Positions 17,257-25,731 of a DNA stretch of 64,000 nt are shown here, one piece after another. Position numbers and translations under genes: made by a program. The notes below the pieces were generated by a model. It searched no databases. It was not told the DNA's origin and saw only the letters and a list, made by a program, of their open reading frames with translations. How positions within the stretch are numbered: the stretch's first letter is position 1; the number at the start of each line of letters is the position of its first letter. The stretch comes from Enterobacter ludwigii. Its GTDB lineage: Bacteria; Pseudomonadota; Gammaproteobacteria; Enterobacterales; Enterobacteriaceae. The stretch lies in contig CEFQ01000008.1 in NCBI GenBank assembly GCA_900068845.1, forward strand, positions 1 through 64,000. Direction: 5' to 3'.

Positions 17257-19395
17257 ATGATTATCAGCCCTCCACTACTGAAAGCGAAAGGCGCGACTGA
17301 GACCGATGCGACGTGGATTGAAAGAGTGATGACTGAGGCTGAGCGCCGCGGTTTTCCCACCAATGCACATGGTTCATGGCATGGTGGGATCCATATCCGG
17401 CATACCGATGCTGGCAACTCTGTTGAAAGCGTGCGGGCAATAGCAGATGGCACTGTCGTATCTTTGCGCCAAAGCTCGGGTATTGGTAAACGAGATCTCG
17501 CGCCACTGAACCTCAATGCAGATAAGCCTGGCGTTAAAGGCAGCGATGACGGCTATGTGTTGCTGAAGCACGAAACGCAGATTGGTAGTGGTGAAGATGC
17601 GAAAGTGGTCTTTTATTCGCTTTACATGCATCTGAAATCGCTTGAATCGACAGTGAAAGCCGGTGAGAAGGTGTGCCGGAAAGATCCGCTCGGTACCTCA
17701 GGTATGGTCGATGCGGTGAATGCCTTCCATTTCCAGATATTCTGCGACGATGACAACATCAGCAAATTAACGGGCAGGAATACCCGCGAACTGGACGTGT
17801 CGAAAGATGGCCGAACCGATGCCGTATACGGGAATATTCATTTTTATCTTCCATTCGGAACTAAATTTTACGACAAAGCCCCAGTAAATAACGTCACTTC
17901 CACTGATGGGCTGACTGAGCGATGTACCACTACGGTTCCCCTGTATGTCAGCATGACGCTTGAAAAGGGAAGCTGCACCATAGTGACCCGACAAAAAGAT
18001 GCTCAAATTGAAGGGAAATACCTCCAGGTGGGAGAATCTTTAGTTGATGCGGATGGAAAGAACTATGAGTACAACCTCTATAAAACCGCCATGGCCAAGT
18101 ATAAGGACAGTCCGAGCGCAGGATTTGAACTGCTTCGGTTTGGGCGGGTTATCAATACCGAACATGAGACTCTGGTGCCGGGAAATGCGCCACTGTGGAT
18201 GACGGTCAGTTATTCAGGTGGGCAGGGAGTGGTCAACCTGGCTAATCCTAATATTAAAAAGTTCAGTGACGCAGATTTTCCCCACTGGACAGGCTGGCAA
18301 CTGATTGACAATGACGCGGATTCCAATAGCCAGTGTAATTCGGCAGCGATCGCTGCGCTGAATAAGAATGGCGACTATGACAATCAATGCGGCAAGTTGA
18401 TATGCCATTTTCCGTTTGAGTGGGAAAAAAGCACTGTAGATGCCCGGTTCTCGTGGCTTAAAACCGGCAGTGATGAACACGATCCAATGTCTGAAGAGAG
18501 CTATGCGAAATTTAAGGCCCACGCTGAAGCGCTGTGTTTTGAATCTGGAGCGTTTAGTTCAGGTCGGCTGTGGCATTTCGAACCAAAATCATTTATTCGA
18601 CATTTCAGGAAGTGTAATTGGTTAAGTCAGCATGACTTTATAAGAACGATTAGAAGGTCAGTGAAGAATGAATCTACCTTAAGAGAGGAAGGACGACTGA
18701 CTGAAGAGACGGTCAATGAGCACTTGACTTTAGAGAAAGAAAAAACGTCAGGTGTAATAATTCGTCCGTCAGAAATGGGCAAAAATCTTGCGCTGATAAT
18801 GAGACGTTGTGGTGTTAACAGCACATTAAGACTGGCTCACTTTCTTTCACAAATATATTGTGAAACTGGCCGAGTTAGTGAGTGTGAAGAACGAGGGAAG
18901 GACTCATACTTTGACAAATACGAACCTGATTTTGATTTAAAGCATAAAAATAAGAACGAGCTATCAAAAAAACTTGGCAACGATCAGGTCGGTGATGGAA
19001 TTAAGTTTAAAGGTCGAGGGGTAATACAATTAACTGGAAGGGCGAATTATAAGATGTATGGTGAATTTAAAGGTGATAATACGAAATTCATAAGTTCTGA
19101 CGGAGCTGAGCTTCTTATTTCGTCCTCTTACTATTGCTGCGATGCGGGCGGATTTTATTGGATCCAGAAACAAAGAATGAAAATGCACAACAAAAAACTA
19201 GTTAACTGGGGGGCGTTAAGCATTCATTACTGGGCTGATCAAGGTACTGCTTTCGCAGAGGTAAAAGCAGTAACAAAATGTGTTAATGGAGGGAGTAATG
19301 GGTTAGATAGTATTCGATGGCCTTGTTTTGAGCATGCGTATTACGCTTTGAATGATAGCACTTCACCAAATAACAATGTTAAATTTATAAGCTAA
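17257..19395 (+). CDS. Peptidoglycan-targeting T6SS effector, M23-like plus GH19 domains
   Basis: 712 residues, ATG 17257 after an AAGGAG site. Residues ~35-190 look like an M23 (LytM) fold: WHGGIHI near 41-47, YMHLKSL near 127-133, GTSGMVDAV and FHFQIF near 160. Compared with active M23 enzymes the HxxxD aspartate is His46 and the first His of HxH is replaced, so zinc peptidase activity is doubtful. Residues ~505-705 are a GH19 chitinase/lysozyme domain: HFLSQIYCETG with candidate catalytic Glu536, FKGRGVIQLTGRANY near 587, and the following Cys-rich GGFYWIQ. GH19 enzymes cut the sugar backbone. The position just after vgrG and before a secreted immunity-type protein supports an antibacterial effector. 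Confidence 0.8.
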   Translation: MIISPPLLKAKGATETDATWIERVMTEAERRGFPTNAHGSWHGGIHIRHTDAGNSVESVRAIADGTVVSLRQSSGIGKRDLAPLNLNADKPGVKGSDDGYVLLKHETQIGSGEDAKVVFYSLYMHLKSLESTVKAGEKVCRKDPLGTSGMVDAVNAFHFQIFCDDDNISKLTGRNTRELDVSKDGRTDAVYGNIHFYLPFGTKFYDKAPVNNVTSTDGLTERCTTTVPLYVSMTLEKGSCTIVTRQKDAQIEGKYLQVGESLVDADGKNYEYNLYKTAMAKYKDSPSAGFELLRFGRVINTEHETLVPGNAPLWMTVSYSGGQGVVNLANPNIKKFSDADFPHWTGWQLIDNDADSNSQCNSAAIAALNKNGDYDNQCGKLICHFPFEWEKSTVDARFSWLKTGSDEHDPMSEESYAKFKAHAEALCFESGAFSSGRLWHFEPKSFIRHFRKCNWLSQHDFIRTIRRSVKNESTLREEGRLTEETVNEHLTLEKEKTSGVIIRPSEMGKNLALIMRRCGVNSTLRLAHFLSQIYCETGRVSECEERGKDSYFDKYEPDFDLKHKNKNELSKKLGNDQVGDGIKFKGRGVIQLTGRANYKMYGEFKGDNTKFISSDGAELLISSSYYCCDAGGFYWIQKQRMKMHNKKLVNWGALSIHYWADQGTAFAEVKAVTKCVNGGSNGLDSIRWPCFEHAYYALNDSTSPNNNVKFIS

Positions 19396-19405
19396 GGACG
19401 CTGAT

Positions 19406-19996
19406 ATGAGAGCAAAGCTTTTATTTTCTTTTTTATTAATTGTTGCCACTGGTAGTGGGTATGCAAAGAATATTGACTTTTGCAAAACGATAGAGTTCGA
19501 TACAGGCAGTTTTAATTACTCTGTAATCGAAAAAGCATCTTCAAATTCTGAATGTCGTGAAAGACCTATTCCAATTCAATACAACGGTGTTAAAGATACA
19601 TTTAATCTTACTTCCCAGGCGAACCCAACAGGAGGTGCAAGTTATTTGACATGGGATGAATCAAGTCAAAGTTATGGCTATGACAAAGATGAGTTAAAAA
19701 GCACAATACATGATATTGTGGATGGTAAAAAAAGCTATAAATACATTGAGGCATTAACGCCTGTTGTAAAAATAAAATATACACCTAGAGAAAATGGTGG
19801 TGTGGTTGTTTCTGATGTTGTTTTTAAAGACGAAAAAAACAATCCAGTCAGCATGGTTAGGGATGTATATTTTTACTCTCGAGATAATTATGCGGCAGTG
19901 TATAGTTCAGAACCAATAAAGTGCTCTCAAAAAATTAAAGTTGATTTTATAAATGAAGTTGAATCACTGTTTGAATCAATGAGCATAAATTGGTAA
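19406..19996 (+). CDS. Putative periplasmic immunity protein for the GH19 effector
   Basis: 196 residues with a clear Sec signal peptide (basic MRAK, hydrophobic core, cleavage after ...GSGYA near residue 20) and three further Cys (about residues 26, 49 and 173). It starts 10 bases after the effector stop. A secreted protein right behind a peptidoglycan hydrolase is the usual arrangement of T6SS effector-immunity pairs. The C-terminus (FINEVESLFESMSINW) resembles the ends of the remnant genes at 20158-20337 and 20349-20971. Function is inferred from position and export signal; the family is not known to me. Confidence 0.65.
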   Translation: MRAKLLFSFLLIVATGSGYAKNIDFCKTIEFDTGSFNYSVIEKASSNSECRERPIPIQYNGVKDTFNLTSQANPTGGASYLTWDESSQSYGYDKDELKSTIHDIVDGKKSYKYIEALTPVVKIKYTPRENGGVVVSDVVFKDEKNNPVSMVRDVYFYSRDNYAAVYSSEPIKCSQKIKVDFINEVESLFESMSINW

Positions 19997-20157
19997 TGGT
20001 ATATACATTTAACTAAATCAGTGTTGCGATATCCATTCGCCCAAAGGTGATTAATAGTTATCAAGGTTTACATTACAAGTAATTAAAAGGTCGAAATTAT
20101 GGATTTCGTATTCAATTAAATATTTACAAAAATACTCACAGCAGCCTGAGCCCATAA

Positions 20158-20337
20158 AACGCAGGGGAGTTAATTGCTTTTTTCTTAGTTCAAGATTCTA
20201 CCTATAGAGCGTTATACGGTTCTGGTAGCCTCACTGCTGATAGTGGTCTGATCCCATACATGCTAAAGACTCTTGAAATAATGGAGATTGGATTAAATAA
20301 TAAAGTGAATAACAAGATATTAAATGCTAATCATTAG
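20158..20337 (+). pseudogene. 3' remnant of an immunity-like gene
   Basis: An open stretch from just after a TAA at 20155 to TAG 20335 reads AGELIAFFLVQDSTYRALYG and then SGSLTADSG and LKTLEIME. This aligns with the end of the next remnant (MGESVYFCLIHNNNALCGSG, then FLK and LKLLESI). No start or signal peptide is present, so it is the tail of a lost immunity-type gene. Confidence 0.55.
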
Positions 20338-20348
20338 TAGAAGTCTAA

Positions 20349-20971
20349 ATGAAAATTTAATGATATTTTTCCTTAACGCTAGCTCTTTCGCCATTGCTTC
20401 AACTCCTGAGGTTAAAGTTGATAATCCTCTGTAAGCAGGGGCTATCATTTGACTCAAATATCAATATTTCTTCATCATCCAGTTTTGATGCATGCAATGT
20501 ACATTTCACTGATTATAAATCCCCAGAATTAACTGATGATGAATATTATGAGAAAAAAGCGCCAATATCACAATGGAGTTGCTTATATTCTGGGGAAGCA
20601 TTTGAAGCTGGATGTGATGCGCAGCAAATTAATAATAAAGGCATTAATGTTAGCAGTGCTGATAATAAAATCAGTTATGATTATAAAAATAAACCCTGGA
20701 AATCAATTCCAGATAAAACGTATGTGAGAAATGGTAAAATTAACCACCTATCTCTTATACAGGTAAAAAGCAAAAATGCATCTGGTTTTATGGCTGTTAA
20801 TAACATGGCGAAACTCAAGAGCGGAGCTATGGGTGAGAGCGTTTATTTCTGTTTAATACATAATAATAACGCACTATGCGGTTCTGGGGATCGTTCTTTT
20901 AATGATAAGGGGGAGACCTTTCTAAAGATACTTTGAAACTCCTGGAAAGTATTTCATTTGATGATGATTAA
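20349..20971 (+). pseudogene. Frameshifted immunity-like gene
   Basis: A signal-peptide-like start MIFFLNASSFAIASTPEVKV (ATG 20360, perhaps MKI from 20349) is in one frame. The body, FDSNINISSSSSFDACNVHF through GESVYFCLIHNNNALCGSGD, is in another, open to TGA 20934. The last codons, KDTLKLLESISFDDD ending at TAA 20969, are in a third. At least two frameshifts therefore break an exported protein of about 190 residues related to the fragments at 20158 and 22716. The 180-residue body could still be translated but would lack an export signal. Confidence 0.6.
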
Positions 20972-21012
20972 TCATGGTTAATATTTTAAATCCTTGACGG
21001 ATGAAAGAATGA

Positions 21013-21773
21013 ATGTCGTATTCCCTTAAGCATCTTCCTGAACGTTATCCACGACCAGCCCCACCAAAAACAATACGTTGGCTCGCAGTTCTGGCGTTAA
21101 TGCTGGTCATTAGTGTGATCTTCGTGCGTGTATTTGGACGCTACATCGACAACAGGCACTTCTGGTTAATTGCTATTGGCACGCCAGTCGTTGTGTGGAT
21201 TGTCAGTTTCGGTATTTGCATGTGGGTTTGGTCATTAAAGGACAGTAAAGCGTCGAGCAATTGATATTAAGTGAGACTCGTAGGGCCGTGAGCTTCAGGT
21301 GTTGAATATGACATTTATTACGGCCCATCAGGAAGATGAACAATCTTCTGTTGCAGTTGAAATGCTCAATAACTACAGCAATATCATTTTGCAGTCGGAC
21401 TGCAAAGGCGAAGAGCAAGCGACTGAGCCGTATCACGACAGAACCAGAAGATACTCCTGGATTGGTCATCTCACGTTTTTTCTCTGAACTTATTGCTGAT
21501 AGTCCAGTTCATCAGTTTCCGGAGAACGCTTCGCTTGTTGTTATCCTCGATGTCTCGTCATCTCTATCATTAGCCACAGTCAGAAATATCTGGCAGGAAG
21601 CCTGGTAGGAGAGCGGCATAACCTGCGTTCTTGAGAACACAGATAGCAATGGGCCGGAGATAGTCAGCCACTGGCTGGATAACAGCATTAAAGATGATGT
21701 GATGTTATTGATTGTTGGCCTCCAGAATGTTCCGGTTACTCCAAACAATACTGTAGAAGCACCCGTTGCTCTG
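21013..21773 (+). pseudogene. Decayed copy of the tssM-preceding membrane gene
   Basis: The first 83 codons (SYSLKHLPERYPRPAPPKT and on, two hydrophobic segments) match the start of the protein at 24505-25731 (KYSLKKLPPISSRPQPIKF). After the stop at 21262, similarity goes on in other frames: LVISRFFSELIADSP with SLVVILDVSSSLSLATVRN around 21470-21590, and GPEIVSHWLDNSIKDDVMLL around 21650-21720. These correspond in order to the intact protein's middle region (INHLLSSIIPQ, LNSSSSLGIREIK, VAVINQWLNEQFTDEALLL). At about 21774 it joins a vgrG fragment out of context. Several frameshifts and a deletion make it non-functional. Confidence 0.7.
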
Positions 21774-22239
21774 CATGGTATGGCGCGGAGCAGAGGACAA
21801 TATCTGCAAATATCTGCAGGCCAGAACCTGATCGCCACTGCCGGTAAAAATGCTGGCGTCAGCGTGGTGAAAAATCTGTTCATCGGGGGGGCAATGTTCT
21901 GAGCGTGTTTGTTCGTAAGTTGGGAATTAAGCTCATCGCGAACCAGGGCCGGTGCAGATAGAGGCGCAGAACGATCTAATGGAGCTGCTGGCCAGGAAAG
22001 AAATCAGCATCGTCAGCACCGAAGATGAAATCAAAATCATCGCGAAAAAGAAGATCACGCTGAACGGCGGCGGGAGTTATATCACGCTGGATGCTAATGC
22101 GATCGAGTCCGCTACCGCAGGAGATTACAGAACGCAAGTCGGCTAATATGTTCGACTGGAGCAGTTGAATAGACCGGAAGATTTTCCAAGCCTGACCGTC
22201 ATAAAAACAGAGCCTTCGAGTAAATTCACTATTTCCTGA
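21774..22239 (+). pseudogene. Decayed vgrG C-terminal fragment
   Basis: In three frames this gives GQYLQISAGQNLIATAGKNA, then GNVLSVFVRKLGIKLIANQG, then QIEAQNDLMELLARKEISIV and NGGGSYITLDANAIESAT, ending near TGA 22237. It parallels the end of the vgrG at 14888-17242. Frame changes occur near 21890 and 21955, and a TAA falls at 22144. The N-terminal and OB domains are absent. It lies between the decayed tssM-preceding gene and a decayed GH19 effector, so it is part of an old duplicated module. Confidence 0.75.
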
Positions 22240-22253
22240 CAGGGAGTTACCAA

Positions 22254-22715
22254 ATGATCAACCCAGCGCTAGGCAGTTATCTTGGTTATTTAAATGGTCG
22301 ACTTGGGACATAGAACTTGGCGACGGACCGAAGTTTAGAGGTCGAGGCATGAAACAATCAACTGCAGGGAAAATTATAGAAATGATTGGAATTTAGAGGG
22401 TGGGGGAGATTAGATAAGTATCCAATGAGCTACAAAAGATTTAAGCATCAATGGCGGAATCCAGTTGATTTATCTATAGCACCGATTACTTCATAATCTC
22501 AACTTCTTTCAATAGTTTCTTATAATTGTATTGATATAGGATGTTGGTATTGGATTGCAGGATCACGTGTTGCGGGATTTAGAACGATAAATTATAACAT
22601 GATAGAATTAGACGTTTCCTTCAACCACTCAAAAACTGTAACTTATTCTATGAAGGGAGACTATATTGCAGATGATATTAGCTGGAAACAAACTAAAAAA
22701 ATTAAGAATATTTTA
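22254..22715 (+). pseudogene. Decayed GH19-type effector gene
   Basis: It starts with ATG 22254 at the same distance after the vgrG fragment as the intact effector after its vgrG, but the frame closes at once. Pieces of the GH19 domain follow: LGDGPKFRGRGMKQSTAGK near 22315-22375 (intact: VGDGIKFKGRGVIQLTGR) and SYNCIDIGCWYWIAGSR near 22515-22570 (intact: SYYCCDAGGFYWIQKQR). Most of the gene, including the M23-like part and the catalytic Glu region, has been deleted. Confidence 0.65.
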
Positions 22716-23130
22716 ATGGAATTAAAAATGTATAAGTTAACTATTTCAGTTGTGGTGTTTTTTATTTCACTGCATGTAAATGCAATGGGAATTAAGTTGG
22801 TTCGGCAAAATTTTCTAGCTATAGATAAAAATGGGGTGGAGAAATTAATTTAATTTGATACCATAATTAATGGTAATGGTTCTAAATTGATGGTGCAAGG
22901 GAAATCAAAGATAATAAATGAGGGAAACCAGCAAGATACTAATGTTGCGCTAGTAAATTTGGCTGGAAATCATAAAATGTTTCAGAAAGTAGTTAGTGAA
23001 AGTGTTTTTTATTGTAGAGTATCTGAAATCAAGTAACTACACCTACATTGGTAGTAATCAAGAGATTTTAATGAACCTTTTAAGTGGGAAGTTGAAAGAT
23101 ATTGACGTTAATTGTGATCCTGAAAAATGA
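22716..23130 (+). pseudogene. Broken immunity-like gene after the decayed GH19 effector
   Basis: From ATG 22716 or 22728 a signal peptide is seen (LTISVVVFFISLHVNAMG). The frame is stopped by TAA at 22851, continues in the same frame as TIINGNGSKLMVQGKSK through VSESVFYCRVSEIK, then needs a frame change near 23030 to reach NYTYIGSNQEILMNLLSGKL and TGA 23128. It occupies the immunity slot behind the decayed effector and resembles the remnant at 20349-20971 (GKINHLSLIQVKSK, GESVYFC). Confidence 0.65.
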
Positions 23131-23311
23131 TAAAAACTTCGAATCTTGCAGTAAAGAAAATCATGGTGCTTTAATAGATTCCCTTAGCTCATCAAAAGTT
23201 CCCATTTCAGCATTAAAACCATATGACTGGAATTTAAACATGTTGATTTTTAATCAGTCTATCATTGATGCCATATCAAACAAAATGGCTTATTATAGAA
23301 AGAGTTGCGTG

Positions 23312-23842
23312 ATGACACTTGTTAGATTAAGACTCATTATACCATTGCTAATGTTAATGCCTTTGATTTCTTATGGTGTATCACCAGGCGGCATAACACT
23401 GTTCGTACAGCCTACAACAAATGGTAAAAATATAAAATATGTGTTTGATGGGTATTTTAGGAATTATTATGGTGTCGATAATCCTAAAACTCCATCATGT
23501 ACACCTGATGACTATGTACCTTACATTGACACTGTATATTTGAATACGATTCCAAAAGATATTGATAGTGACCTTATAGATAGTGCAATTGATTATGATT
23601 TGTCTAGAAAAGAGTTGGCTAAGAAACTCAGTAATTTTCAAGATGATCGGGTGTCAGGTTTCGATGGTGCAATGATTTACGATTTAAAAGATGAGAATGT
23701 CTTAATATATACTTTCGAACTTTCATCTCCAAATGAAATTCGTAAAACCATTATAAAAAAAGAAAAAATAATCTCATTCGATGATATGGGGAGTGCTATT
23801 TATAAGTCTATCGAAGGTAAAATCCTCCCATCGGAACCCTGA
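23312..23842 (+). CDS. Putative exported protein, possible orphan immunity
   Basis: 176 residues from ATG 23312, chosen because it begins a clear signal peptide (VRLRLIIPLLMLMPLISYG, cleavage near residue 24); the frame is open upstream to 23102 but that part has no recognisable content. The mature part is charged and soluble, with one conserved-looking pair of Cys-Asp segments. No intact effector precedes it. Position among immunity remnants suggests an orphan immunity or effector-island gene; I do not recognise a family. Confidence 0.5.
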   Translation: MTLVRLRLIIPLLMLMPLISYGVSPGGITLFVQPTTNGKNIKYVFDGYFRNYYGVDNPKTPSCTPDDYVPYIDTVYLNTIPKDIDSDLIDSAIDYDLSRKELAKKLSNFQDDRVSGFDGAMIYDLKDENVLIYTFELSSPNEIRKTIIKKEKIISFDDMGSAIYKSIEGKILPSEP

Positions 23843-24033
23843 ACAATCTTATTTCATATGTCAATCAATAGATAATATGTTGAGTGTAATTAACGAAGTG
23901 CTTTTATTATGTGAGTTTATGAGATGTTAATGAAAAAATTGCAGTTGTGAAATTGTAAGTTTCATCTGCTTTTAACTCTGCTGCAGAGGGAAGCACTTTT
24001 AAAGTCGCCTGGACAGACAGCAATGGCCACAAC

Positions 24034-24471
24034 GTGGTAAATCTTAATGTCAGAAATGGTTCAAGAGGAGAGGATGTTAGTTCCATTTATATTTTTGGTG
24101 AAGGGATCACAAATGATGTGCAAAGCTGGAAAGTACGCGATGCGGTAGAAGCCTGTCCCGTTGACTACGATATCACCATCTATCCAGAGACCTTTGTGTT
24201 TATTGGTTTACCAGATCATGGAGGAAATTATTTATTATTTGCATATCGATTACCTTGTGCAGGTGGAGTTGATCCCGCGGAGATTAAGTATTTAGCTTAT
24301 CAGGATGAAAAGAAGTACGCATTACGAGGTGAGGAAAAAATAATTACACCAGAAGAGAATACGTACGGAGGTGAAGATCCTCCAAAACCTGACTATAACC
24401 TCAGAACTATCAAACCACTTCTAAATTACATGCTTAATAAATGGCCATCGTTTTCTGTTCGACGTTACTAA
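24034..24471 (+). CDS. Hypothetical protein, probably 5'-truncated
   Basis: 145 residues from GTG 24034, but the frame is open back to about 23960 and reads SSAFNSAAEGSTFKVAWTDS before it, so the true start is unclear. An out-of-frame ATG AAA AAA at 23935 could be the remains of a lost signal peptide. Readable features include YPETFVFIGLPDHGGNYLLF and a Pro-rich stretch near the C-terminus. It is not recognised. Its place just upstream of the intact tssM-preceding gene suits an old immunity or accessory gene, and it may be a pseudogene. Confidence 0.4.
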   Translation: MVNLNVRNGSRGEDVSSIYIFGEGITNDVQSWKVRDAVEACPVDYDITIYPETFVFIGLPDHGGNYLLFAYRLPCAGGVDPAEIKYLAYQDEKKYALRGEEKIITPEENTYGGEDPPKPDYNLRTIKPLLNYMLNKWPSFSVRRY

Positions 24472-24504
24472 CGATTACAGAGAACCAGCTGGCCGAGCGT
24501 TCAT

Positions 24505-25731
24505 ATGCAAAATAAAAAATACTCATTAAAAAAACTGCCACCCATATCATCTCGGCCTCAACCCATAAAATTCGCGCGCTGGCTGGTCCTGCTGGCTATT
24601 CTGCTGATTTTTAGTACAGTGGTCACCCGGTTATTAGGGCAGTCAATTGAAAGCCGTGTTTTGTGGTGGCTGGCTATCGGCGGTGGCATAGCGCTCTGGT
24701 TAATAATATTTGGTGGCTATCTGCTTGTCTGGCTGGCAGAGAATATTATTGCCAATGGGAAGGATAACCGGCGTGAGCAGTGGCTACTGCATGAAACTCA
24801 AAAAAGTCGCCGGGCGCTGCAGATACTAGCGGCAGAGTATCTCACCTGCCATTCGCCGGATATTTATCATCCCACGCCATTGGAAGCACTTATGGAAAAT
24901 TGCGGTGCAAGACGGGCGCAGAGTGATCGAAAGGGAAACGGTGGTGTATATCACAGTCAGATTGCTTCACAGGCATTCGATAAGCCGTATGAAGTAATGT
25001 GCCTCACCATTAATCACCTGTTGTCTTCCATTATTCCGCAAATTGAAAAGCTGGATGCGAAGAAAACACTAAAAATAGCACTGAATTCTTCTTCTTCTCT
25101 CGGCATTCGAGAAATAAAAATAGCCATCACCCATGCCCTTGAAGAAGCAGAAATAAGCCATCCGGTAGAGTTTATTATCGGGGACGGTGTAGCAGTCATT
25201 AACCAGTGGCTGAATGAACAATTTACTGATGAAGCGTTACTCCTTGTTATCGCACTTCAGATTGATCCGTCAGTGGTAAAAGACAGCGCTGAAGCAGGCG
25301 CTGCACTGCTGCTCGGCAACCGAATGACGCAACAGACGCTGCATCCGGCGGCGCTACTGCACCGTCCCGATCGGGATAGGAAAAATGATCTCGCCGCATG
25401 TATAAAACAGGCGGCAGACAACGTGCCACTAGAAGAAGGTCTCGTGCAGCATCTGTGGATCGCTGGCGTGACGGAAGAGCAATACCTGTCCACCTTCAGC
25501 GTTTTGAATGCGTTTCCGGTTGAAGCCGTGGAAACGGAAAACGTGATTACCCCAGATATATCAATAGGCCATGCTGGAGCCGCTGCGCCCTGGCTCGCGA
25601 TAGCGGCTGCATTCCAGGCCGCGACACTGACCCATCGTCCCCAGATGATTATTAGCGGGGACACTTCAACGGATGACATGTGGAGCATGGCGGTTTCGCC
25701 CGTTACGCCGCCGCACGAGAGGGATACTTGA
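24505..25731 (+). CDS. T6SS-associated membrane protein preceding tssM (copy 2)
   Basis: 408 residues. Two hydrophobic segments near residues 25-45 and 53-80 follow a basic Pro-rich N-terminus; the rest appears soluble. The middle and C-terminal pattern (LLVIALQI, AGAALLLGNRMTQQTLHPAA, HAGAAAPWLAIAAAF) parallels the 479-residue protein at 9799-11238, but this one lacks the two C-terminal hydrophobic segments. It overlaps the tssM that follows by four bases. Function unknown; repeated linkage to tssM implies an accessory role at the T6SS membrane complex. Confidence 0.65.
   Translation: MQNKKYSLKKLPPISSRPQPIKFARWLVLLAILLIFSTVVTRLLGQSIESRVLWWLAIGGGIALWLIIFGGYLLVWLAENIIANGKDNRREQWLLHETQKSRRALQILAAEYLTCHSPDIYHPTPLEALMENCGARRAQSDRKGNGGVYHSQIASQAFDKPYEVMCLTINHLLSSIIPQIEKLDAKKTLKIALNSSSSLGIREIKIAITHALEEAEISHPVEFIIGDGVAVINQWLNEQFTDEALLLVIALQIDPSVVKDSAEAGAALLLGNRMTQQTLHPAALLHRPDRDRKNDLAACIKQAADNVPLEEGLVQHLWIAGVTEEQYLSTFSVLNAFPVEAVETENVITPDISIGHAGAAAPWLAIAAAFQAATLTHRPQMIISGDTSTDDMWSMAVSPVTPPHERDT

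Noticed and set aside
23102-23311. N-terminal extension of the exported protein at 23312
   Set aside because: The added 70 residues precede a classical signal peptide, which should be at the N-terminus; the extension has no ribosome site or recognisable content.
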